Shown here: positions 1-8,557 of the stretch, in pieces
Layout of the letters: each line of letters starts with the position of its first letter
Position numbering within the stretch: position 1 is the first letter of the stretch
Assembly: GCA_009377585.1 (NCBI GenBank)
Contig: WHTS01000008.1
Coordinates: 41,563 to 105,562, forward strand
DNA: 64,000 bases
Reading direction: 5' to 3'
Source: Betaproteobacteria bacterium
Lineage (GTDB): Bacteria > Pseudomonadota > Gammaproteobacteria > Burkholderiales > WYBJ01
The notes under the pieces: generated by a model
What the model was told of the DNA's origin: nothing
Databases searched by the model: none
The model's input: only the letters and a program-made list of their open reading frames with translations
Program-made: the position numbers and the translations under genes

Positions 1-790
1 CGATCCCGTCCACGACTTCGGCGAACAGCTTCAGCACCTGCAGCGGGCGAGTGCACGGCACCGGATCGTACGAGCGGTAGTCGCCGGCCAGATCGAGGAA
101 AGCATCGATCGGGGCGAGATGGTTGGCGTCGTAGGCATTCTCGAGCAGGCCATCGAAGCCCAGCAACTCGGCCAGGCGCTTGCGATCGAGCGGAAAGCTC
201 GACGTGGCAAGGACGGCCGCTCCGAGCGGATTGCAGTTGATGCGAGCATAGGCTTCACGCATGCGCTCGGTCTGGCGCGCGAGCGCGGAAGCAAACGCGA
301 GCAGGTAGTGTGCGAAGGTCGTGGGCTGCGCCTGCACGCCGTGCGTGTAGGCGGGAATGATGGTTTCCTTGTGGTTCTCGGCCAGCGCGACAAGCTTACG
401 GCGCACGTCGATCAGCGCCTCGCATTCCTGCAGCAGTCCGTCGCGCAGGTTCATGCGTGCGATCGTGCTGGCGATGTCCTGGCGGCTGCCGCCCGAATGC
501 AGGCGCGACGCTTCGGGGCCGGCCACGGCGATCAGCTGCGGCTCGTAGTCGAGGTAGTCGGCGGAGCGTTGCGCCCGCGGCTCGTTCGCCATGACCTGGG
601 CGATACCGCGCGCGATGCGGCTGCCGAGCTCGCGTGGGACGATGCCAGTCTCGCACAGCATGACAACGGAGGCCTGGTTGATCTCGTCGAGAAACTCGAC
701 CGAGCGGCCGCCGCCGCGGAATACCTCGTTGATGTCCAGCGGCCTGGGCAGATCGGCGGAGCCGGCGTTCGGAATCGAAGGTATCGTCAT
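1..790 (-). CDS. Argininosuccinate lyase-like lyase, 3' end outside window
   Basis: About 263 codons are visible; the gene runs off the left edge. It belongs to the fumarase/aspartase superfamily, nearest to argininosuccinate lyase. Two conserved segments are present: LHSGGSRQDIAST near residues 97-109, matching the substrate-binding HxGxSRxD loop, and AYTHGVQAQPTTFAH near 147-161, matching the TxxQxAQPxTxGHY block with the catalytic His region. The GSSxMPxKxN signature would lie beyond the window. The ATG at 790 follows GGGGAG. Position beside Bug, amidohydrolase and MmgE/PrpD genes, not arginine genes, suggests a catabolic C-N or C-O lyase acting on an amino-acid-like substrate rather than true ArgH; that is inference. 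Confidence 0.75.
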   Translation of the reverse strand, partial: MTIPSIPNAGSADLPRPLDINEVFRGGGRSVEFLDEINQASVVMLCETGIVPRELGSRIARGIAQVMANEPRAQRSADYLDYEPQLIAVAGPEASRLHSGGSRQDIASTIARMNLRDGLLQECEALIDVRRKLVALAENHKETIIPAYTHGVQAQPTTFAHYLLAFASALARQTERMREAYARINCNPLGAAVLATSSFPLDRKRLAELLGFDGLLENAYDANHLAPIDAFLDLAGDYRSYDPVPCTRPLQVLKLFAEVVDGI

Positions 791-907
791 GTTCTTCTCC
801 CCGGGTCGACAGGCTCTTGCGCTCAGAGACTCAGGAAGGTCGACAGGTTCAGCGCCGCGGCATCGAAAGAAATCGTATCAATGTGAACGTGATTCGATTG
901 CCGGGTT

Positions 908-1042
908 TCATCTCGGTGATCGCCTGTGCGCGATCATCCGAACGGGCTTTTCGGGGTAAGCGGCTGGCGAGCCGTTCACCCAGAGCAGTGCAGCCACGAA
1001 TCCCAGCGGCGCAAGTGCGCGCTGCCAAAGTAGTCGCGACAT
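908..1042 (-). pseudogene. N-terminal stub of a Bug/TctC solute-binding protein
   Basis: A 44-codon frame begins at an ATG preceded by a strong GGGGAGGT ribosome site. It encodes a signal peptide (hydrophobic LAPLGFVAALLW) and then AAYPEKPVRMI, the canonical first mature residues of Bug proteins. It then ends in HRRSPR and a TGA. Family members are about 320 residues, so this is the surviving 5' tip of a deleted gene, still carrying its translation signals. No continuing Bug similarity was found downstream in any minus-strand frame before the lyase gene starts at 790. Confidence 0.65.
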
Positions 1043-1235
1043 TCCGAACCTCCCCGATGTAATGGCAGCCGGCTCGTGCGCGCGCGCGATCTATCTGCCT
1101 GCGCAATGCCGCGCCAGCAAAAGCTGCGCGCGATAACGCTGCGCCCGTTAAAGGACTACGCGCGCACAGGAAAGCTGCGCGCGCGAATGCCGGCTGCGCA
1201 CCGATGCGGCGACGCGCGCGGATACGACTACTGGA
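1043..1235. other. Intergenic, low-complexity GC alternation
   Basis: About 190 bases without a convincing gene. It is rich in alternating GC runs, with AAGCTGCGCGCG occurring twice (near 1120 and 1171). No RNA gene or clear promoter is visible. Confidence 0.4.
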
Positions 1236-1874
1236 CTACTGCAGCGGCGAAAAGCTCGACGACATGACGATCTTGTTCTCCTGCGCAACATAAGGAATAA
1301 CCTTACGCCCTTGCTTGGAAGCGAGCGCCGAAGGCGGCCACACGCCGGCATCCCGCGCCTGGTCGCGGATGGCGTTGCGCTGATCGATCGACGAATAGGG
1401 CCAGATATGCAGCCATTTGTTGAGCGCGCCCAGTTCGGAATAACCGACGAAGCAGGGCTTGCTGTACTTCATGCGCTCGGGCAGTGCGGCGCCCCAGTTC
1501 TCGAGCACGTTGGGCAGCGCTCCGGCCGCATAGGTATAGGTGCGCATCTCGAAATACGGGCCCATCTTGCCCGGTTTCGCTTCGGGGCAGAACGGTGCCG
1601 GGATGAAGATTTCGGACTTCTGATTGACCAGGAATTCGCCGATCGCGGGCGGCCAGACCTTGGCCTTGACCGCCTCGGCGCGGATGCGGCCACGCTCTTC
1701 CAGATCCTTGTACGCCCACACGTGGATGATCTGATTCAAGGGCCCGATTTCGGTGTGCCAGAACGCGAACAGCTCGGACAGCTTCTTTCTCTGCTCATAG
1801 GCTTCGCCGTAGCGCTTTTCCACTTCGGTCAGTGAGCCTGGCTTGATGTCGTATGTCCTGAACTCGTAGATCAT
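1236..1874 (-). CDS. NIPSNAP family protein, two tandem domains
   Basis: 212 residues with two NIPSNAP ferredoxin-like repeats. The first begins MIYEFRTYDIKPGS at residue 1; the second begins near residue 108 with GPYFEMRTYTYAAG. Both carry the (Y/F)E(F/M)RTY signature that defines the family. Function is poorly known; bacterial members often sit in catabolic clusters. The ATG at 1874 was chosen over that at 1880 because AGAGGA lies directly against the latter and about six bases before the former, and family members start with MIYE. The end SSSFSPLQ is unremarkable. Confidence 0.8.
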   Translation of the reverse strand: MIYEFRTYDIKPGSLTEVEKRYGEAYEQRKKLSELFAFWHTEIGPLNQIIHVWAYKDLEERGRIRAEAVKAKVWPPAIGEFLVNQKSEIFIPAPFCPEAKPGKMGPYFEMRTYTYAAGALPNVLENWGAALPERMKYSKPCFVGYSELGALNKWLHIWPYSSIDQRNAIRDQARDAGVWPPSALASKQGRKVIPYVAQENKIVMSSSFSPLQ

Positions 1875-2170
1875 GGTCATTCCTCTGTAGGCTGGTGGCA
1901 TTTTCACCGCAGCCATCCCAACGCCTCGCGTACGGGCGATCGCTGGGGCGCAACGGCGTCGAGCACGGACCGATCGGGTCACTCCCGGCTCCCGATGGCG
2001 ATCGCATTATCGCACTCGCGCTTGCCGATGCACGGCATTCGGCGCCTGACACTGCAACTGAACCGCTGGCGTCAGGGCCATCTACGCCGCTGGCCTGAGA
2101 CGAACTACGCAGCTGGCGCCAGGCGCATCCATCGATATCGCAACGCAACATCGCCCCTCCATGCGCATGT
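1875..2170. other. Intergenic region between divergent genes
   Basis: Nothing coding is supported here. Open frames over this stretch lack family resemblance and ribosome sites. It separates the NIPSNAP gene (leftward) from the amidohydrolase gene (rightward), and so should hold both promoters. Confidence 0.4.
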
Positions 2171-2199
2171 TTGACACGCGTACGGGCCAAGCACAGAAT
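2171..2199 (+). promoter_or_regulatory. Sigma-70-type promoter for the amidohydrolase
   Basis: A perfect -35 box TTGACA (2171-2176) is followed by a 17-base spacer and CAGAAT (2194-2199), which matches TATAAT at four positions including the key A2 and T6. It lies 31 bases before the amidohydrolase ATG, leaving room for a short leader with the AGGAGG site. Confidence 0.55.
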
Positions 2200-2230
2200 G
2201 CCTGCGCCGCGTTCCACCAGGAGGAAAACC

Positions 2231-3727
2231 ATGTCCCTGCTCGAGCCCAGCGAACTGGAACAATTGCTTCCCGCCGAAACGCATTCGTTTCCCTCACCCA
2301 TACCGACGCAATTCGTCTCCAGCGACGAATTCATGCCTGCACCGCAGACCGAGCGGCAGAAGCAGGTGGAAGCCCGCATCAAGGCGCTCGGCTCGCAGCT
2401 GGCGAAACACCAGGGCATCAGCCGGCGCAAGTTCTTCAAGACCGCCTCGGGCATGGCGGCCGCATTTCTCGCCATGAACGACGTCTACGGTCCGATGTTC
2501 GGCGTAAGCCGGGCCGAAGCGGCCAGTCCCGACATGGCCAACGAGCGCGCCAAGTCGCTCGCCGACCAGTTCATCATGGACATGCACACCCACTTCCTGC
2601 GCGACGACACGCGCCTGGAAAACTTCGTGCGCCAGCGCGAGGCGGTGGGCAAGGCCGGCTGGAACCCGGCGCTCGCGGGCAAGCCGCAGACCATCGACGA
2701 TCTGAAGTTCGCGAACTACTTCAAGGAAATCTATTTCGACAGTGACACCAAGGTCGCGCTCATTTCGGGCTCGGGCTCGGAGGATCCGCGCGACTGGTTC
2801 CTCACCAATGAAATGAAGAACGATGCCCGCAGCAAGGTCAACCGCCTTGCGGGGACGAAGCGGATGTTCTCGCATGCCATCTTCATGCCGGGCACGCCGG
2901 GCTGGATGGAAAAGGTCGATCGCGACATGGAGCTGCTCAAGCCCGATTCGTTCAAGGGCTATACCGTCGGCGACAACACCAACAAGCAGCTGTCCAAGCA
3001 TCCCTGGCGCATGGACGACGAGAAGCTGCTCTATCCCTTCTACGAGAAGCTGGTGAAGGCCGGGCTCGTCAACGTCTGCGTCCACAAGGGACTGTACTCG
3101 CCGGCGACGACCAAGCGCTTCCCTGAGCTGCTGGAGTATGCGGATGTGGACGACGTGGGCAAGGCGGCCAAGGATTGGCCCCAGCTCAATTTCATCGTCT
3201 ATCACTCGGCATTCCGCTTCACGGGCGGCTCCTTCCCGGTTGGTTGGGAGCAATTCGAGAAGACGGGACGCGTTGACTGGGTGACCGACCTGTCGGAGAT
3301 TCCGGCCAAGCACGGCGTCAGCAACGTCTACGGCGATCTCGGTCAGATCTTCGCCCAGAGCACCGTCGCCGAGCCGCGCCTGTGCGCGGCGATGATGGGG
3401 CAGCTGGTGAAGGGACTGGGCGCCGACCACGTGGTATGGGGAACCGACGCGGTCTGGACCGGCGCCCCGCAATGGCAGATCGAGGCGCTGCGCCGGCTGG
3501 AGATTCCCGAAGAGATGCAGAAAAAGCACGGCTTCCCGGCGCTCGGCCCCGCGGGCGGCCCGACCAAACGCGCGATCTTCGGCGAGAACTCGGCGCGGCT
3601 GTACAAGTACGATCGGCGTGCCGAGCTCGAGAGCGATCGCATCTCTTTGGCGAAGGTCGACTACGAGAAGAGCGGCGACGGCCGCACCAACAAGCGCTAC
3701 GGGTACGTGGTCAAGCCGGTGGCGTAG
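2231..3727 (+). CDS. Metal-dependent amidohydrolase (amidohydrolase 2 / TIM-barrel) with internal Tat-like motif
   Basis: 498 residues. The barrel carries MDMHTHF near residue 118 (HxH metal motif), VCVHKG near 294, IVYHSAF near 338 and VWGTDAVW near 420, the usual ligands of the amidohydrolase-related (ACMSD-like) family, which hydrolyses or decarboxylates cyclic or aromatic acids. A twin-arginine motif SRRKFFK at 64-70, followed by a hydrophobic stretch and an AEAAS cleavage-like site, suggests Tat export; but it sits behind about 60 residues, which is unusual. The ATG at 2231 has CAGGAGG nine bases upstream and is preferred to an ATG at 2171 that overlaps the promoter. Substrate unknown. 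Neighbouring Bug genes suggest organic acid use. Confidence 0.8.
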   Translation: MSLLEPSELEQLLPAETHSFPSPIPTQFVSSDEFMPAPQTERQKQVEARIKALGSQLAKHQGISRRKFFKTASGMAAAFLAMNDVYGPMFGVSRAEAASPDMANERAKSLADQFIMDMHTHFLRDDTRLENFVRQREAVGKAGWNPALAGKPQTIDDLKFANYFKEIYFDSDTKVALISGSGSEDPRDWFLTNEMKNDARSKVNRLAGTKRMFSHAIFMPGTPGWMEKVDRDMELLKPDSFKGYTVGDNTNKQLSKHPWRMDDEKLLYPFYEKLVKAGLVNVCVHKGLYSPATTKRFPELLEYADVDDVGKAAKDWPQLNFIVYHSAFRFTGGSFPVGWEQFEKTGRVDWVTDLSEIPAKHGVSNVYGDLGQIFAQSTVAEPRLCAAMMGQLVKGLGADHVVWGTDAVWTGAPQWQIEALRRLEIPEEMQKKHGFPALGPAGGPTKRAIFGENSARLYKYDRRAELESDRISLAKVDYEKSGDGRTNKRYGYVVKPVA

Positions 3728-3740
3728 ATCACCCCGCGAT

Positions 3741-4045
3741 GACGCCCCTCCTCGTCGAGAGTGAGGACGGCTCTGGCGGACACACTTAACGTGTGTCCGC
3801 GCCGGACGAACGCCCGAAGCGCTAGAGCGCGTAGGGCAGGGCGGGACACGATTACGTCGCGGTCATGGTGACTTTCCCCTCCTTCAAAAGGAGGGGCGGG
3901 ACACGACTGTGTCGTGGACGGGGTGGTTCCTTCGGCGGCCAAACCACACCACCCCGTCGGCTGCGCCGCCACCCCTCCTCGACGAGGAGGGGAACGCCAC
4001 ACGCGCCTCGACTCTTGCGCGCGACCCTCGTCGAGGAAGGGAAAG
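3741..4045. repeat. Cluster of intergenic palindromic repeats
   Basis: Between the amidohydrolase and the Bug gene lie several palindromes. A perfect 10-bp hairpin GCGGACACAC with a five-base loop is at 3776-3800. CCCCTCCTT/AAGGAGGGG lies near 3880-3898. CACGACTGTGTCGTG leads into GGACGGGGTGGT near 3901-3926, which is repeated in inverted form near 3948-3960. CCTCCTCGACGAGGAGG lies near 3976-3992. The same modules recur at 12380-12425, so these are dispersed elements, not genes. The hairpin at 3776-3800 lacks a T tract and is not a standard terminator. Confidence 0.7.
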
Positions 4046-4051
4046 GCGCGG

Positions 4052-5011
4052 CTACTTGTGCGGCCGCTTGCGCGCCCACTCGGTGTACTTGGCCGCCTTC
4101 CCGTGCAGTTCCTTGTAGTACGTGGCGTACTCGTCGCCGACCATCACCTTGATGCCGAGGCCGGAAGCTTCCAGCTTCTGCGTGTGCTCGGGATCCGCCA
4201 TTGCCTTGGATAGGATCTGCAACCGTGCCACGACCGTGGGCGGCATGCCTTTCGGGCCCGCGATGCCGCGCGTCGAGCTCGATACCACGCTTTTCATGCC
4301 GAGCTCGACGGTCGTCGGCACATCGGGCAGGAACTTCGAGCGCGCGCTGTCCATGACCGCCAGGGCGCGCACCTCGCCGCTGCGTACGCGCTTGAAGATG
4401 CTGCCGACATTGTCGAACGCGACCTCCACGTGCCCACCCAGGATCGCGGTCATCTGCGGCGCGCCGCCGTCGAGATGTGCGATACGGAAAATGGCGCCGG
4501 GATTGACCTCCTCGACCATCAGAATCGCGAGGTGGTCGTCCGACAGAATGCCGGTCGTGACGGCGCTGATCTTGTTGGGGGTTTTCTTGGCCGCCTCGAT
4601 CAGGTTCTGCATCGTCTTGTACTGACTGTCTCCCTTGACCCACACCACGCCCGGATCCAGCACCTGGTTGGCGATCGGCGTGAACGAATCGATCTTGAAG
4701 ATGGCCTTGCGGTCCGGGTCGAGGATCACGGTGTTCAAGGCGGGCAGGTTGATGAAGGCAATGTTGTAGCCGTCGGGCTTGTGCCGCGAGAGCTCGGTCC
4801 AACCCACCTGGCCGCCGGCGCCGGCCTTGTTCACGACCACGATCGACTGGCCGGCGATCTTCTCTGCGATCGCGGCGACAATGCGCGCGCCGACATCGGT
4901 ACTGCCGCCCGCCGGATAGGCAACCATCAGGTTGATGGGACGGGTCGGGAACTCGGCCGCCGCAAGCGGCCCGGTTGCGCACAGCAAGAGCACTGCGACC
5001 AACTTTCTCAT
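4052..5011 (-). CDS. Bug/TctC-family periplasmic solute-binding protein
   Basis: 319 residues. A signal peptide (MRKLVAVLLLCATGPLAAA) precedes the mature start EFPTRPINLMVAYPAGGSTD, the standard Bug opening with the carboxylate-binding AGGSTD loop. KAGAGGQVGW and SRHKPDGYN follow, both family blocks; the length is typical. Such proteins bind carboxylates or similar small acids in the periplasm and feed TctAB permeases. The ATG has GAGGAAAT upstream. It follows the truncated tctA by 58 bases, so it may once have been part of a complete transporter operon; no intact permease is now beside it. Confidence 0.9.
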   Translation of the reverse strand: MRKLVAVLLLCATGPLAAAEFPTRPINLMVAYPAGGSTDVGARIVAAIAEKIAGQSIVVVNKAGAGGQVGWTELSRHKPDGYNIAFINLPALNTVILDPDRKAIFKIDSFTPIANQVLDPGVVWVKGDSQYKTMQNLIEAAKKTPNKISAVTTGILSDDHLAILMVEEVNPGAIFRIAHLDGGAPQMTAILGGHVEVAFDNVGSIFKRVRSGEVRALAVMDSARSKFLPDVPTTVELGMKSVVSSSTRGIAGPKGMPPTVVARLQILSKAMADPEHTQKLEASGLGIKVMVGDEYATYYKELHGKAAKYTEWARKRPHK

Positions 5012-5069
5012 GGCGATGATTTCCTCGTGGCGTGGGACAGGGGTATGCGCGAGTGAAAAAGGGAAACCG

Positions 5070-5592
5070 TCATGTGCTTTCCGCGGCCTTGATGGCTTTC
5101 ACGGTCGATATGTGCAGGGTCGACAGCACCAGGATCGCCACGGATGCAAAAATGAGCGCGGCGCACAGCGGGCGCGTGAAGAATACGCTGAAGTCGCCGC
5201 CGGAGATCTCCAGCGATGTTCGCAGCGATTTCTCCATGAACGGGCCGAGGATCAGCGCCAGCACGGCCGGCGCCAGCGGGAACTCGAGCTTGCGCAATAC
5301 GTAGCCGATCAAGCCAAACACGACCATGACGATCACATCGACGACGCTGCCCCTGAGGCTGTAGGCGCCGACGATGCAGAACACCAGCGTGCCCGTGCAC
5401 AGGTACGCTGCGGGCAGACGCAGGATGCTCGCCCATACGCCCACCAGCGGCAGATTCAGCACGAGCAGCATCGCATTGCCGACGAAGAAGCTCGCGATCA
5501 CGGTCCAGACCAGATCGGGGCGCTCTGTGAACAGAAACGGTCCGGGCGTAATGCCGTTGATGATGAACGCGCCCATCAGCACGGCAATTGTC
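5070..5592 (-). pseudogene. C-terminal fragment of TctA permease
   Basis: The frame reads TIAVLMGAFIINGITPGP, a conserved TctA segment, then three or four membrane helices, ending in IKAAEST and a TGA. Only about 173 residues remain of a family whose members are near 500, and no initiator with a ribosome site exists at the break. The similarity stops abruptly around 5592-5600, where a plus-strand Bug fragment begins. It is therefore a deletion remnant of the large membrane subunit of a tripartite tricarboxylate transporter. A GTG at 5582 could start a short product, but it would lack most helices. Confidence 0.8.
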
Positions 5593-5593
5593 G

Positions 5594-5728
5594 GACGTAA
5601 GCGCGAAACTGATCGCTCAGGGCGCGGAGCCGGTGGCCAACACGCCCGAGCAGGCGACCGCGCACGTCGAGCGCGAGATCGCGAAATGGACCAAGGTGAT
5701 CAAGGGGGCGGGAATCAAGGCGCAATGA
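5594..5728 (+). pseudogene. C-terminal fragment of a Bug/TctC protein
   Basis: The plus frame ending in TGA at 5726-5728 reads AKLIAQGAEPVANTPEQ and then EIAKWTKVIKGAGIKAQ, an unmistakable Bug C-terminus (G-A-E-P-V ... KW..V.K.AGI). About 42 codons survive with no start. It abuts the tctA fragment head to head, so one deletion probably removed the 5' halves of two divergent genes. Confidence 0.8.
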
Positions 5729-5734
5729 CGCAGT

Positions 5735-5780
5735 GAAAAAAGCAAAGGGCGAAGACGCGAACCACGGCACCTTCGCCCTT
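5735..5780 (-). terminator. Intrinsic terminator for the Bug gene at 5826-6803
   Basis: Read on the minus strand, AAGGGCGAAG (from 5780) and CTTCGCCCTT (to 5745) form a perfect 10-bp stem with a 16-base loop, followed by TGCTTTTTTC. It lies 46 bases past the Bug stop codon. On the plus strand the same stem follows the Bug fragment's stop but lacks a T run. Confidence 0.8.
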
Positions 5781-5825
5781 CATGCCTGCGGATGAGGCAC
5801 GCCGTTCTACGGCGCGGCGCATGCA

Positions 5826-6803
5826 TTACAACGGCTTGATCTCCGCGATTTTGGCGATCTTGCGATAGCGCTCGATCTCGCGCGCCAGGAACCCGTCGAG
5901 CTCCTTGGGCGTTTGCGGCCAGGCTTCTGCTTTCTCGCGCTCGAAGAATTTCTGCATCTCAGGCCCCGCCAGCACTTTGTTCACCGCGGCGTTGATCTGC
6001 TCGAGTAGGGGCTGCGGGAGTCCCGCGGGGGCGAACAGGCCCCACCAGAGCTGGTATTCGTATCCGGGGGCACCGGACTCGGCGACCGCGGGCAGGCCCG
6101 GGAACAGCGGCGATGGCTTCGAGCTCGTCACGGCAAGAATGCGCACGCGGTTTGCCTGCATCGCCGGCCCCAGCGCGGCGGCGCTCGAAATGATGAGATC
6201 GATTTCGCCGCCGGAGAGAGAGGCCACCGCGGGTGCGATGCCTTTGAAGGGGACGTGTGTCATCTTGATTTCGGCGGCTGCTGCGAACAGCGAGCCGGAG
6301 AAGTGGTTGTTGCCGCCGGCGCCCGAAGAGCCATAGGTGAGCTCCTTCTTCTTCGCCAGCTCGATCAGCTCCTTCACACTCTTGGCGGGAACCGAATTAT
6401 GTACGGCAACGAGCATCGGGGCGCGGGCGAACGTCGCAATCGGGACGATCGTCTTGACGGGATCGAACGGCAGTTTCGCGCGCACCGACGTGGTGGCGGG
6501 GAAGGATGAGGTGTGTCCGAGAAGGGTATAGCCGTCGGGCTTTGCGCGCGTAACGAACTCGCTGCCGATCATGCCGCTGGCGCCGGGGCGGTTCTCGACA
6601 ACGAAGTTCTGGCCCAACGACTTGGAAAGCCCCTGCGCCACCGCGCGCGTCATGATGTCGATCGAGCCGCCGGCGCTGTACGGCACGATCACCTGGACCG
6701 GACGGGCGGGGTAGTTCTGGGCGAAAGCGCCGCCGGTGGCGGTCGCAAGGGCAACACCGAATGCAGCCGCGCGAACGCCGCTGCGTGCGTGAATACAGCT
6801 CAT
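5826..6803 (-). CDS. Bug/TctC-family periplasmic solute-binding protein
   Basis: 325 residues from the ATG at 6803, which has GGAG eight bases upstream; a longer frame to 6917 lacks a ribosome site. After the signal peptide (AAAFGVALATATGGAFAQ) comes NYPARPVQVIVPYSAGGSID, then VENRPGASGMIGSEFV and KPDGYTLLGHTS, all Bug hallmarks. The C-terminus ends in KIAEIKPL. It likely delivers a carboxylic acid to a permease encoded elsewhere or regulates a two-component system, as known for some Bug proteins. It stands alone, divergent from nothing nearby, with its own terminator. Confidence 0.9.
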   Translation of the reverse strand: MSCIHARSGVRAAAFGVALATATGGAFAQNYPARPVQVIVPYSAGGSIDIMTRAVAQGLSKSLGQNFVVENRPGASGMIGSEFVTRAKPDGYTLLGHTSSFPATTSVRAKLPFDPVKTIVPIATFARAPMLVAVHNSVPAKSVKELIELAKKKELTYGSSGAGGNNHFSGSLFAAAAEIKMTHVPFKGIAPAVASLSGGEIDLIISSAAALGPAMQANRVRILAVTSSKPSPLFPGLPAVAESGAPGYEYQLWWGLFAPAGLPQPLLEQINAAVNKVLAGPEMQKFFEREKAEAWPQTPKELDGFLAREIERYRKIAKIAEIKPL

Positions 6804-7094
6804 GGTCACTCCAGGAAACGAAGGGATAGAAGTACGAACAGCATCCGAGCGCCGAAATTCGACGCAACCGGGATCATGAAGACCCGGAATGCTGTTGGCG
6901 GTCACCTCGTGCGCCATGGGACCGATCGAAACACCAGAATGAATCCGCCGCCGCCTATTCTATCAATTTAGGCGATGGATTCGCTCACTGTATAGGCGCC
7001 AAATCGGAAACAGTCCGTTCGCACGCCATGCCAAGCGCCTCATCGCTCGAGCAGGCGCTTACGATGACGGATGAAGTATCGCTTGCGAGCCTCT

Positions 7095-8450
7095 TCAGGA
7101 CTCGACGCGCACGAGATCGAGGACCTGTCCGATCGCAGCTGCCCGATCGATCTCCCACAGGGCATGCAGCAGCGCATCGCGCCTGGCCGGTGAGAGCACG
7201 CGCTCGGCCTGGGCGGCGAACTTGGCGTCGATCTCCGAGTCCGTCATCGGGTTTCTGGCGTGCCCGCGCGGATAGGATGCGATCTCGCTCAGGTGTTCGC
7301 CGCCGCGGGTGTCGAGCTCGATCTCGGTCGTGAGCTCGGCAGGAAAGCGCTGCGTGAACTCGGCACTCTCGGCGATGGCGATCTTCTGCATCAGCGCGCG
7401 CGTGGCCGGATCGCGCATCCTGGCCTCGTCGAAACTGTCCGCCCGGATCGCGCCGTCCATGAGCGCCAGCGCGAGCAGGTAGGGCAGGCTGTGATCCGCC
7501 GTCTCGCGCGTTCGCGGATCCCACTTCTCGGGCTCCGATCCGATCTCGCTGTAGGCGATGTGGTAGGTCTGGACGCGGATCGCCGCGATGTCCTCGACGC
7601 GCACGCGCTGGCGCAGCTTCAGCGCCATCCACAGCGGCGCCTGCGAATGGTATTCGGATGGAAAGAATTTCATGTTGGTGCGCTCGATGCCGAACTGCTC
7701 GCCGCCGAGCGTGCCGAGCTGAAACTTTCCGGTCACCAGCTCCCACACGCCGTTGAAGCCTTCGAAGGCCGCGGTCGGGCCGGTCATGCCTTGCTTGGCG
7801 AGCAAGGCGGCGAACACGCCCGAGCGCGCGGCCGCTGCGGTCGCGCAGCCTTTCCACATCGCCAGCTCCCCGGCGCGCGTCTGGCGGATGGAAACGCTGC
7901 TCGTAATGGCGATGGCGAGTGCGTCGCCCAACTGCGCGGTGGAAAGGCCCAGCAGTAGCCCGGCGCCGGCGGCTACCCCGAGCACGACGAACACGCCCTG
8001 GTCCCAGCCGCGCGCACGCAATGGCACCTGGTCGGCGAGTGCGGCGAACACCTCGTAGGCCGCGACGATGGCCAGCAGGGTGCGTTTGCCGTCGGCATGG
8101 CAGCCGTCGGCGACTGCCAGACAGGCCGCCGTCATGTCGCTTGGATGACCCGAGCCGACCGAAACGTAGGTGTCGTTGTAGTCGAGATAGCGCAGCGCTA
8201 CGGTATTGGCGAATGCTGCCATCTCCATCGAGGTCGTCGCGCCCGAGCCGAGCACTCGTGCCGGGGGCGTGCCGCTGGCCGCTAGCGCGAGCCGCCGCGC
8301 GATCGTTGCGGGTTCGGCGTCGTATCCGCCGAGCAGGCAGGCGATCGAGTCGACCAGGTGGCGTTTCGCGGCGCGCACCGTATTGGCCGGAAGCGCGTCG
8401 TAGCGCAGGCCGGTCACGAAGGCTGCGAGTGCGCGGGTGGTAGCGTCCAT
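7095..8450 (-). CDS. MmgE/PrpD family protein (2-methylcitrate dehydratase-like)
   Basis: 451 residues, the usual length. The N-terminus TTRALAAFVTGLRYDALP, the block HLVDSIACLLGG and the motif SGHPSDMTAACLAVAD (near residue 115) are characteristic of the family, which includes 2-methylcitrate dehydratase and cis-aconitate decarboxylase. GSGATTSMEMAAFANTVALR is also conserved. The ATG at 8450 has AAAGGA upstream. No prpB or prpC lies nearby, so a propionate role is not supported; family members beside Bug genes often act on other tricarboxylate-like substrates, which is inference. Confidence 0.85.
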   Translation of the reverse strand: MDATTRALAAFVTGLRYDALPANTVRAAKRHLVDSIACLLGGYDAEPATIARRLALAASGTPPARVLGSGATTSMEMAAFANTVALRYLDYNDTYVSVGSGHPSDMTAACLAVADGCHADGKRTLLAIVAAYEVFAALADQVPLRARGWDQGVFVVLGVAAGAGLLLGLSTAQLGDALAIAITSSVSIRQTRAGELAMWKGCATAAAARSGVFAALLAKQGMTGPTAAFEGFNGVWELVTGKFQLGTLGGEQFGIERTNMKFFPSEYHSQAPLWMALKLRQRVRVEDIAAIRVQTYHIAYSEIGSEPEKWDPRTRETADHSLPYLLALALMDGAIRADSFDEARMRDPATRALMQKIAIAESAEFTQRFPAELTTEIELDTRGGEHLSEIASYPRGHARNPMTDSEIDAKFAAQAERVLSPARRDALLHALWEIDRAAAIGQVLDLVRVES

Positions 8451-8557
8451 GGTCGATCCTTTCGCAAGCTGGCGTGCCGGCGATCGCGGAAAAGGTCCCC
8501 GGGTCGGCACCTCGCCGGCCTGGGCCGCAATGCGCTCGTCGAGCATCGCCTCCGATA

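Noticed and set aside
1..790. True argH for arginine synthesis
   Set aside because: The family match is real, but key residues differ (HSGGSRQD) and the context is catabolic; only the superfamily call is supported.
1060..1235. CRISPR-like repeats in the GC-alternating stretch
   Set aside because: Only two short similar segments, not regular in length or spacing.
3776..3800. Intrinsic terminator for the amidohydrolase gene
   Set aside because: The hairpin is perfect, but no T tract follows on either strand, so it is kept only as part of the repeat cluster.
3852..4982. A 376-codon minus frame across the Bug gene and palindromes
   Set aside because: Reads Bug in the wrong frame and repeats such as PPRRGG; not a protein.
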